This document shows, piece by piece, positions 7,336 to 15,400 of a stretch of 64,000 nt of DNA. The notes under the pieces are model-generated. The model worked only from the letters and a program-made list of their open reading frames with translations, searched no databases and had not been told where the DNA came from. Both the position numbers and the translations under genes were made by a program. The stretch covers positions 62,001 through 126,000 of the forward strand of contig NZ_FOJN01000009.1 in assembly GCF_900111805.1 (NCBI RefSeq), in the 5' to 3' direction. The DNA is from Rhodococcoides kroppenstedtii. Its GTDB lineage: Bacteria > Actinomycetota > Actinomycetes > Mycobacteriales > Mycobacteriaceae. Position 1 is the first letter of the stretch. The number at the start of each line of letters is the position of its first letter.

Positions 7336-8022
7336 GTGACGGAACCACGCCCCGCTCCCCGCATCCTGGTCGTGGAGGACAACGACGCCCTCCGCCTGTC
7401 CGTGGCGACGGCCCTGGAGAGCACGGGGGCACGGGTCCGCGCGGCGGCGGACGGTGCAGACCTGGAGCGGCATCTCACCGAGTTCACCCCGCATCTGCTG
7501 GTGCTCGACGTGATGTTGCCGGGCCGCAACGGTGTCGAGTTGTTGCGCGCAGCGCGCTCGCGCCGAGACGTGGCGGTGATCCTGTTGACCGCACGGGACA
7601 CGGTGGACGACAGGGTCGCGGGTCTGACGGCCGGCGCGGACGACTACGTGGTCAAGCCCTTCGCGATGGCGGAACTCCTTGCGCGCGTGACCTCGGTTCT
7701 GCGCCGCTACGACGCGGTGGCCACGACGATCGAGTGCGGGGATCTGGTGGTGGACACCGAGTCCGGTGACGCGACGCGGGCGGGACACACCCTGGATCTG
7801 ACGGCGACGGAGTGGAAGCTGTTGTCGTACCTGGTCTCTCAGCGAGGGCGCACGGTCAGCAAGACCCAGATCCTCACGCAGGTATGGGGTTACGACGCGT
7901 ACGACGAGAACCTGGTCGAGGTCCACGTCAGCGCCCTGCGTCGGAAGCTCGAGGAGCACGGCGATCGCATCCTGCACACGCGCCGCGGCATCGGCTACGT
8001 CCTCACCGCGAGCCCGACATGA
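7336..8022 (+). CDS. OmpR/PhoB-family response regulator
   Basis: A 228-residue two-component regulator. The receiver domain (residues about 9-120) has the acidic pair in VVEDND, the phospho-acceptor Asp in LLVLDVMLPG, Thr in ILLTARD and Lys in VVKPF. The winged-helix domain (about 130-225) carries the recognition helix region ENLVEVHVSALRRKLE and the closing RGIGYVL. It should be phosphorylated by the kinase encoded next, whose ATG overlaps its stop. The GTG start lacks a ribosome-binding site and follows a CACACT hexamer by 5 bases, so the message may be leaderless. A doubled CTGAA/TTCAG box lies upstream. The signal and regulon are unknown. Confidence 0.93.
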   Translation: MTEPRPAPRILVVEDNDALRLSVATALESTGARVRAAADGADLERHLTEFTPHLLVLDVMLPGRNGVELLRAARSRRDVAVILLTARDTVDDRVAGLTAGADDYVVKPFAMAELLARVTSVLRRYDAVATTIECGDLVVDTESGDATRAGHTLDLTATEWKLLSYLVSQRGRTVSKTQILTQVWGYDAYDENLVEVHVSALRRKLEEHGDRILHTRRGIGYVLTASPT

Positions 8023-9464
8023 CCGGCCTGCGCACCCCGTCGCTACGCCGCCGCCTCGTCCTGTCCGTGATGGCGGTGGTGCTGGCCCTGCTCGTCGGAA
8101 TCGCCGTGGCCGCAACGCTGTTGCTGCGTCACCAGCTCGAGGCGTCGGCGGGCGACAGTCTGGCCGGACGCGCGCAGACCGCGCAGCGTCTGCTGGACAA
8201 CGGAGCCGACGCGGCGGAAATCGTCTCGGCCACCCAGGGCGAGAACGTCGCGGCCCAGCTGGTCACCACCGACGGCCGGGTCGTCGGTGACCTCACGCTC
8301 CGAGCGACGACGCCACCGCCCGCCCTGCGCCCACCGAACGGCGGCCCGCCCGGACCACCACCACCGGGTGACGACGTGCCGCGGACGGTTGCCACGCGCG
8401 TGTCGACGACGACGCTGTCGGACGGATCGGTCCTCACCGTCGCGGTGGACGCGTCGGGTATCGCCGCGGTGCAGCGGCAGCTCCTGCTGGTCCTGATCCC
8501 GCTGGTCACCATCGCGGCGTTGGTGGCGGCCGCTCTCCTCACCGTCGTCGTGGGCGCGTCGTTGAAACCGTTGCGCGGCATGACCTCTCTCGCCCGATCG
8601 ATCACACGCGGCCGCCGCGGCGAGCGGCTCTCCCCCACCAGAACGGACACCGAACTGGGCGAGACCGCGTTGGCGTTCGACGAGATGCTCGACGAGCTCG
8701 AGGGGGCGGAGGCGCGAGAGCGTGCCGAAGCGGAGCGCACCCGACGATTCGTCGACGACGCGGCGCACGACCTCCGCACGCCGGTGGCAGGGATGTCGGC
8801 TGCGGCGGAGACCCTCCTCCGCGCGTCCGACGCGGAACGGGAGACACGAGAACGGCTGCTGACAGCGATGATTCGCGAATCCCGTCGGGCGTCGGCGTTG
8901 ATCGACGATCTGCTGACGGTCGCCCGGTCGGCGGACGAGGTGACCCTGGACCGTCGCCCGCACGACGTGCTGGAGATCGCACGTGCGGACGCCGAGCGGG
9001 TCCGGATCGGCCGACCGGGAACGACGGTGGTCGTCGCCGGGCAGCCCACGACGGCGATGATCGACGCCCCCCGCGTCGCGCGAATCCTGGCCAACCTCAC
9101 GGACAACGCCGTCCGGTACGGGCCGCCCGGCGGGGCGGTGACCGTCACCGTCGACCGCGACGGACCCGACGCCCGCATCCGCGTGCACGACGACGGGCCC
9201 CCGCTCGACGACGCGGACCGCGAACGCATCTTCGATCGCCTGGTGCGCCTCGAGACTGCCCGGTCGACAGCGGGATCGGGGCTCGGGCTGACCATTGCCC
9301 GCCGGTTCGCGCGCGCCCACGGCGGCGATGTGCGCTACGACGGGTCGGCGTTCGTCGTCACCCTCCCGATCGACGGCCGACCGAACGACGGCCGAGCGAA
9401 CGACGGCCGAGCGAGCGACGACCGACCGACCGGCCCACGACCGGGCGGCGAACGACCCGCTTAA
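8019..9464 (+). CDS. sensor histidine kinase
   Basis: A 481-residue membrane kinase paired with the regulator before it (ATGA overlap). Layout: helix one at about 12-35; an extracytoplasmic sensor region of about 110 residues with a strongly proline-rich loop (TPPPALRPPNGGPPGPPPPG); helix two near 150-175; HAMP; HisKA with the phospho-acceptor His in DDAAHDLRTPVAGM; and HATPase with N box NLTDNAVRYG, the DDG box and GSGLGLTIA. The last 35 residues are a hydrophilic pentapeptide repeat (DGRPN, DGRAN, DGRAS, DDRPT) encoded by 15-bp repeats at 9372-9431. Its stop TAA overlaps the stop of the convergent pyrE by three bases. The signal is unknown. Confidence 0.93.
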   Translation: MTGLRTPSLRRRLVLSVMAVVLALLVGIAVAATLLLRHQLEASAGDSLAGRAQTAQRLLDNGADAAEIVSATQGENVAAQLVTTDGRVVGDLTLRATTPPPALRPPNGGPPGPPPPGDDVPRTVATRVSTTTLSDGSVLTVAVDASGIAAVQRQLLLVLIPLVTIAALVAAALLTVVVGASLKPLRGMTSLARSITRGRRGERLSPTRTDTELGETALAFDEMLDELEGAEARERAEAERTRRFVDDAAHDLRTPVAGMSAAAETLLRASDAERETRERLLTAMIRESRRASALIDDLLTVARSADEVTLDRRPHDVLEIARADAERVRIGRPGTTVVVAGQPTTAMIDAPRVARILANLTDNAVRYGPPGGAVTVTVDRDGPDARIRVHDDGPPLDDADRERIFDRLVRLETARSTAGSGLGLTIARRFARAHGGDVRYDGSAFVVTLPIDGRPNDGRANDGRASDDRPTGPRPGGERPA

Positions 9465-9994
9465 AGCCCCAGATCCCCGAGCCCGAGCAGCGACCGGTAT
9501 TCGAGGCCTTCCGCTGCGATGACGGCGTCGGCACCGGTGTCGCGGTCCACCACCGTGGCCACGCCGACCACCTCGGCACCGGCGTCGCGCAGCGCACGCA
9601 CGGCGGTCAACGGCGAGTTGCCGGTGGTGGTGGTGTCCTCGACCACCAGCACCCGCGTGCCGACGACGTTCGGCCCCTCGATCTGCCGCTGCATGCCGTG
9701 TGCCTTGGCCGCCTTGCGGACCACGAAGGCGTCGATCGGACGCCCGGGGGCGTGCATGACGGCGAGCGCGACCGGATCGGCACCCATGGTGAGTCCGCCG
9801 ACCGACGCGAAGTCCCAGTCGGACACCAACTCTCGCATGAGCACGCCGATGAGGGCCCCCGCGCGATGGTGCAACGTCGCGCGGCGCAGGTCGACGTAGT
9901 AGTCGGCCTTCTTGCCGGAGGACAGGGTCACCTCGCCGTGGACCACGGCGAGCTCACGGACCAGTCGGGCCAGTTCGGCGCGTTCGTTGCTCAC
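9461..9994 (-). CDS. pyrE: orotate phosphoribosyltransferase
   Basis: Cytosolic enzyme of de novo pyrimidine synthesis that joins orotate to PRPP, giving OMP. The 177-residue product has the substrate loop VTLSSGKKADYYVDLR, the Lys pair in VVRKAAKAHG and the PRPP-binding signature RVLVVEDTTTTGNS. It begins with GTG and ends in a TTAA shared with the convergent kinase gene. In M. tuberculosis pyrE also sits near the Rv0383c-like gene and clpB, and here these genes lie in the same order with insertions. The 28-bp gap before it suggests no strong promoter of its own. Confidence 0.95.
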   Translation of the reverse strand: MSNERAELARLVRELAVVHGEVTLSSGKKADYYVDLRRATLHHRAGALIGVLMRELVSDWDFASVGGLTMGADPVALAVMHAPGRPIDAFVVRKAAKAHGMQRQIEGPNVVGTRVLVVEDTTTTGNSPLTAVRALRDAGAEVVGVATVVDRDTGADAVIAAEGLEYRSLLGLGDLGL

Positions 9995-10013
9995 GACCGG
10001 TCAATCTACTCAC

Positions 10014-10610
10014 TCACGCCGCGAGCGCCGGGGCGGGCACGTCCGGTACCTCGAGGACGCGGACGGGGGCCGTGGCCGTCTCGACGAACAGGTCGGGGGC
10101 GCCGATGCCGAGCGTCCGCACCACCGGCCCGGTCAGCGGTGAGCGCACCAGACCGGACAGGGCCGCCGCGTGCGCGTTGTAGACGCGGACCGCCCCGGCG
10201 ATCCGCCGCTCGAGCGCGTCGAGTTCGGATGCGGCCGAGGTGAAATCCCACCGGACGCGGCCCGATTCCCGACCCGCGCAGACCAGGTGGTGCACGGCCG
10301 CCGACAGGGCGTTCTCTGCAGCGGCACGGGTGCCGAGGTCGACGCGGCGCTCGCGCACGATCGCCGACCAGGACCGCGCGCCCACCGCCTGGTTGATCGC
10401 CTCGCGGTCGAGTTCGGCGCCGACGGCGGCGCGGGCGAGCTCGGGGACCAGCAGTCGGCGGTGGTCGAGCGCCACCTCGAGCAGATGGAGCCCGGCCACC
10501 ACCGTGTCCACCGTGCGACGCGCACGACGCACCACGGAGACCAGCCACGCCAGCGTCACGACCAGCGTCGCCGCCACCACCGTCAACACCACAGGAGCCA
10601 CAGAAGTCAC
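10014..10610 (-). CDS. LemA-like membrane-anchored protein
   Basis: A 198-residue protein with one N-terminal membrane helix (VVLTVVAATLVVTLAWLVSVV) followed by a helical domain. The C-terminal part reads ALERRIAGAVRVYNAHAAAL and then a Pro-rich end, which resembles the ARRAYN-type helix of the LemA family. The match is partial, so the family call is tentative. It lies 20 bases upstream of pyrE on the same strand. Function is unknown; LemA-fold proteins are usually envelope-associated. The start is GTG at 10608-10610; no clear alternative is seen. Confidence 0.5.
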   Translation of the reverse strand: MTSVAPVVLTVVAATLVVTLAWLVSVVRRARRTVDTVVAGLHLLEVALDHRRLLVPELARAAVGAELDREAINQAVGARSWSAIVRERRVDLGTRAAAENALSAAVHHLVCAGRESGRVRWDFTSAASELDALERRIAGAVRVYNAHAAALSGLVRSPLTGPVVRTLGIGAPDLFVETATAPVRVLEVPDVPAPALAA

Positions 10611-10683
10611 ACGACGAACATAAACCGGCCAAACCCCAACCGTCGACCTGAGGTCGAGAGTCAGTGAGATGTACCCGGGACGC

Positions 10684-11478
10684 CTACGTCCGTCCCCGCG
10701 CGCTCCCCACGCTCGAGGCGCTCCGACGTGCGAGCGACCGCGGGATCAGCCGCGACGCCGTCGTGAGTGCCTTGTACTGCAGCCCGGGCACGCTGAGCAC
10801 CCGGCCCTTGTCGAGGTCGGCGAGCGAGGCGTCGACGACCTGGTCCACCGACAGGTACATGAACGAGGGGATCGACGACATCTCGATGCCCGCCCGCTGG
10901 TGGAACTCCGTCCGGACGAAGCCGGGGCACAGCGCCTGAATGCGCACACCGGTTCCGGCGAGGCCCCCGGACAGCCCCTCGGTGAGAGAGACGACGTACG
11001 CCTTGGAGGCCGAGTAGGTCGAGCCGCGCCCCGAGAGCAGGCCGGCCACGCTGGCCACGTTGACGATGGTTCCCGACGCCGCCTTCACCATCGACGGCAG
11101 CGCGGCGCGGGTCAGCTGCACGACGGCGGTGACGTTGACGTCGAGCTGCGACTGCAACAGTGCGGGGTCGGCGCTCCAGAACTCGCCCGACGTCCCGAAG
11201 CCCGCATTGTTGACAAGGAAGTCCACCCCGGCGGCGGCGCGCTCGACGGTCGCGTCCCGGCCGTCGGCGGTGGCGAGGTCGGCCACCAGCACCTCGGAGT
11301 CGGCGCCGTGCCGGTCCTTCAACTCCGCGGCGAGGGCCTGCAACCGGTCCTCGTCGCGGGCGACGAGCACCAGATCGTGGCCCCGAGAGGCGAGGCGGCG
11401 GGCGAACCCGTCACCGATGCCCGACGTGGGGCCGGTGACGAGCGCGACGGGCTTTCCGGACCGAGAGGGACGCGTCAT
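10684..11478 (-). CDS. short-chain dehydrogenase/reductase
   Basis: A 264-residue classical SDR, NAD(P)-dependent oxidoreductase of unknown substrate. It shows the cofactor motif [10 protein letters not shown] (TGxxxGxG), the NNAGFG motif, the catalytic Ser in VASVAG and the YSASK tetrad residues Tyr and Lys. An Arg after the first strand (VARDEDR) favours NADP. The C-terminal region ([23 protein letters not shown]) resembles mycobacterial SDRs of the DltE/YqjQ group acting on lipids or fatty acids, but that is only family resemblance. The basic C-terminus ([18 protein letters not shown]) is unusual but common in this group. Confidence 0.88.
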   Translation of the reverse strand: MTRPSRSGKPVALVTGPTSGIGDGFARRLASRGHDLVLVARDEDRLQALAAELKDRHGADSEVLVADLATADGRDATVERAAAGVDFLVNNAGFGTSGEFWSADPALLQSQLDVNVTAVVQLTRAALPSMVKAASGTIVNVASVAGLLSGRGSTYSASKAYVVSLTEGLSGGLAGTGVRIQALCPGFVRTEFHQRAGIEMSSIPSFMYLSVDQVVDASLADLDKGRVLSVPGLQYKALTTASRLIPRSLARRSASSVGSARGRT

Positions 11479-11505
11479 GAGCTCGACCCTAATCGGTGAG
11501 GTTGC

Positions 11506-12150
11506 TCACTCGTCGGCCGCGGAACGGCTTTCGGAGATCGCACGACGGGGTGGGAGGACGTGAAGGAGTCCCGACAACCGGGTGACGGTGTCGATCGCCG
11601 CGTCCCAGTCGCGTCCGGAGCTCTGCAGCGGAAGGGTCCCGAGGGTCCATTCGCCCTCGCTCCAGAGCAGCTGCACCGCGCTCGGGACCGACTCGGTGAA
11701 CGCCGCCATCCGGCGGTCGCACACCCGACGCGCGACGTCCAGATCCGTCGCGAAGACGATGCGGGGGCCGAGCGCGCCGAGCAACGCGAGATCGGCGTCC
11801 TTGGGCGGCGGATCGGTGCGCGAGCGCAGATCGAGGTCGACGTCGGAGCCCACCTCGCGGCGCACCGCGACCACCGTGACCGTGTCCTCGAGGTCGAACA
11901 ACAGGAACTTCTCGCCCCGGCGCACGCCCTCGACGACGTCGACGGCGGTGAGGAATTCCTGGTTCGCGAGGGCCGCGCGGGAGAACTGCCCGGGCAGTGC
12001 GCGGTCGGACGGGGTGTAGCGGTAGCCCTGCGCCTTGGCCCACATCTGACGCACCCGGCCGAGCTGCCCGCGGCGGGCGTGGTCGATGTACAGCAGCGCG
12101 ATCGCACCCGCGAGCGCGATCAGAGCGAGGCCGAACCACACAGCTGTCAT
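11506..12150 (-). CDS. membrane-anchored conserved protein (Rv0383c-like)
   Basis: A 214-residue protein with one N-terminal helix (VWFGLALIALAGAIALLYI) and a soluble domain of about 190 residues containing QGYRYTPSDRALPGQFSRAAL and several conserved acidic stretches. It resembles the conserved mycobacterial protein encoded between pyrE and clpB (Rv0383c). No catalytic motif is visible and function is unknown. It is transcribed away from the large carboxylase gene. The ATG start has no strong ribosome site. Orthology rests on position and general layout, not on an alignment. Confidence 0.6.
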   Translation of the reverse strand: MTAVWFGLALIALAGAIALLYIDHARRGQLGRVRQMWAKAQGYRYTPSDRALPGQFSRAALANQEFLTAVDVVEGVRRGEKFLLFDLEDTVTVVAVRREVGSDVDLDLRSRTDPPPKDADLALLGALGPRIVFATDLDVARRVCDRRMAAFTESVPSAVQLLWSEGEWTLGTLPLQSSGRDWDAAIDTVTRLSGLLHVLPPRRAISESRSAADE

Positions 12151-12254
12151 CGCCCGCAGTCTAACGCCCGGGCGACACTCCCCCGTCCCGCCGGGCGGCG
12201 CTGGCGCGGGCCTTCTCTACCCGTCGGTATACCCGCCGGTAACGCATTTTCCGA

Positions 12255-12309
12255 GGTCAGTGACCGATCATGACCTCCCGGCGGCGTCGTTGGTTGTACT
12301 CGCCAGTAC
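12255..12309. promoter_or_regulatory. candidate operators upstream of the carboxylase gene
   Basis: The 263-bp gap between the Rv0383c-like gene and the carboxylase gene holds GGTCA-g-TGACC (12255-12265) and GTACT-cgcc-AGTAC (12296-12309), two small palindromes in the likely promoter region. They could be sites for a fatty-acid-type regulator. No consensus is matched with confidence. Confidence 0.3.
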
Positions 12310-12413
12310 GGTTCGAGGCCGTCACACTGGTCCGCGAGAGTCGACGAGGACACGCGGAAGCGAGCGTCGGCCAGACCACACCGAGACCCATTCCCTGACA
12401 CCCGGCGGAGCGC

Positions 12414-15400
12414 ATGTTCACACGTATTGCAGTTGTCAACCGAGGCGAGGCCGCAGTGCGCCTCATCCGAGCCGTACGCGAACTCAACGCCGACGCCCCG
12501 GAGCACCCCCTCACGGTGATCGCGCTGCACACCGACGCCGAGCGTCGGGCGATGTTCGTGCGCCAGGCGGACGAGGCCGTGACCCTCCGCAAGGCCGGCC
12601 CCGGCAACCCCTACCTCGACCACGCCGAGCTCGAACGCGCCCTGATCGAGGCGCGGGCCGACGCCGTGTGGGTCGGCTGGGGCTTCGTCGCCGAGGACCC
12701 CGCCTTCCGCGAGGTGTGCGACCGACTCGGCATCACGTTCATCGGTCCGACCGCCGAAGCGATGCGTCTGCTCGGCGACAAGGTCGAAGCCAAGATCCTC
12801 GCCGAGAAGGTGGGCGTCCCCGTCGCCCCGTGGAGTGGCGGTCCCGTCGAGACGCGTGCCGACGCGCGTCGTCACGCGGCGGCCATCGGCTACCCGTTGA
12901 TCATCAAGGCGCGCAGCGGTGGTGGCGGTCGCGGCATCCGCAAGGTCTACGCCGAGGACGAGCTCGAGCTGGCGCTCGAGCGCACCCAGGGCGAGGCCGA
13001 GCGGTCCTTCGGCGACCCGGTGGTCTTCCTCGAGCGGCTGGTCACCGAGGCCCGCCACGTCGAGGTGCAGGTGATCGCCGACCAGCACGGCAACGTGTGG
13101 GCGCCCGGTGTGCGCGACTGCTCGATCCAGCGTCGCAACCAGAAGGTCATCGAGGAGTCCAGCTCGGCCGTCCTCACCGCCGAGCAGGCCGACCACCTCC
13201 GCGCGGTCTCCGCCGACCTGGTCCGCGCGGCGGGCTACCACGGCGCCGGCACCGTCGAGTACCTCTACCAGCCGGATCAGAAGATCTTCACGTTCCTCGA
13301 GGTCAACACGCGTCTGCAGGTCGAGCACCCCATCACCGAGGTCACGACGGGCATCGACCTGGTGAAGCTGCAGATCCGCACCGCCCGCGGCGAGAAGCTC
13401 GAGGGCGACTGCCCCGGCGAGTTCGGCCACGCCGTCGAGGCCCGCCTCAACGCCGAGGACGCCGACAACGGCTTCGCCCCGGCCCCGGGCAGCGTGCAGC
13501 TGCTCAAGTTCCCCCTCGGCTCGGGTCTGCGCGTCGACACCGGTATCGCCCAGAACGACGTCATCCCACCGGATTACGACTCCATGGTCGCCAAGGTCAT
13601 CGCCTGGGGACGTGATCGCAGCGAGGCGCTCGCCCGCCTGCGGACCGCCCTGCGCGAGACCACCGTCGTCATCGACGGCGGCACCACCACCAAGTCGTTC
13701 CTCCTCGATCTGCTCGACCGCGAGGAACTGATCGACGCGACCGCCGACACCGGCTGGCTCGATCGCACCGGCGCCGGGACGGCCGACGGACCGACCCGTG
13801 TCGCCGACATCGCGCTCGTCGCGGCGGCCGTCGACGCGTACGACGCCGACGAGGCCCGCGAGCGCGCCAAGTTCCTGCTCTCCGCCCGCGGCGGACGCCC
13901 CCGCGCGAGCCACGACATCGGCCGCACGGTCGAGTTGAACTACCAGGGCCAGGGTTACCGCATCACGGTCGGCCAGATCGGTCCGCACCGTTACCTCGCC
14001 GTGGTCGACGGCCAGGAACTCACCATCGACCTCGAGCGGCTCGGCGAGTTCGAACGTCGCGCCGAGGTCGACGGCACGCGGTACTCGCTGGTGACGGTGC
14101 CCGGCCCGGCCGGCTACCTCGTCGAGGTCGACGGTGTCAGCCACCAGATCACGCAGGACGAGGCCGGCCTGGTCCGCGCTCCCGCACCCGCCGTGGTCGT
14201 CGCCGTGCCGGTCGCCGTGGGCGACGAGGTCGAGGCGGGCGCCACGCTGGTGGTGCTCGAGGCCATGAAGATGGAGACCGCCGTCCGCGCCACGACGGCC
14301 GGTCGGGTCACCGAGGTGCTGGCCACGGTCAACGCGCAGGTGGACAACGGTGCGGCACTGCTGCGGGTCGAGCCCGTCGGCGAGCAGGCCGCGGCGTCCA
14401 CGACCGCGCGGGTGGAGTTCCGCACCCCGTGCAGCGACGTCGACCGCGACGACCGCGCCGCGGCGCTGGCCCTCCTCGACGAGGTGCGCGCGCTGATCGG
14501 CGGCTTCGACGTCTCCGCGGCGCGGGCCCACGCCGTGCTCGGCGAGTACGACGCGCTGCGCGGCGCCCTGCCGCGACGCGACGCCGATCTGGTGCGATCC
14601 GAGCTCGACCTGCTGACCACGTTCGCCGACGTGTGCGAGCTGACGCGCAACCGGCCGACGATGGACGAGGAAGGCACCGACGAGCGCGTGCACAGCCCGC
14701 GCGAGCACTTCCACGCCTTCCTCGGCTCGCTCGACCCCGACGTGCACGCGCTGCCGGACTCGTTCCGCGACAAGCTGACTCGCGCGCTGCGCCACTACGA
14801 CAAGACCGATCTCGAGCGCGGCCGCGATCTCGAGGAAGCCGTCTACCGGCTCTTCCTCGCCCAGCAGCGCATCGAGAATCAGGTCCCCGTCATCGCCGCC
14901 CTGCTCGACCGCTGGATCGCCGACCCGTCGGTGGCACCGGACGCCACCCGTGACGTGGCCGAGGTGCTGGACCGGCTGGTCGTCGCCACGCAGGTGCGCT
15001 ACCCGGTGATCGGCGACGTCGCCCGCAACCTCCGCTTCCAGCTGTTCGACGAGCCGCAGATCCGCAAGGCCCGCGAGCAGGTGTACGACGGCGTGCGGGG
15101 CTCGCTGCAGTACCTCGCCGAGCGTCCCGACGCGGACGATCACCAGGAGCGCATCGACGCCCTGGTGGCCACCGAGGAGCCCCTGGTCGAACTGCTGTCC
15201 CAGCGGGTCTCGGATCCGGGCGCGCTGCTCGAGGTCATCACCCGGCAGTACTACGAGATCCGCGACTTCGAGGACGTCAAGGCGTTCGATCGCGAAGGGC
15301 GGCACTACGTCTCGGGCACGTTCACGCTCGTCGGCGGCAAGGTCTCCCTCCTCGCCACGATGACCGATCGCGCCGGCCTCGCCGACACGCTCGACGCCGT

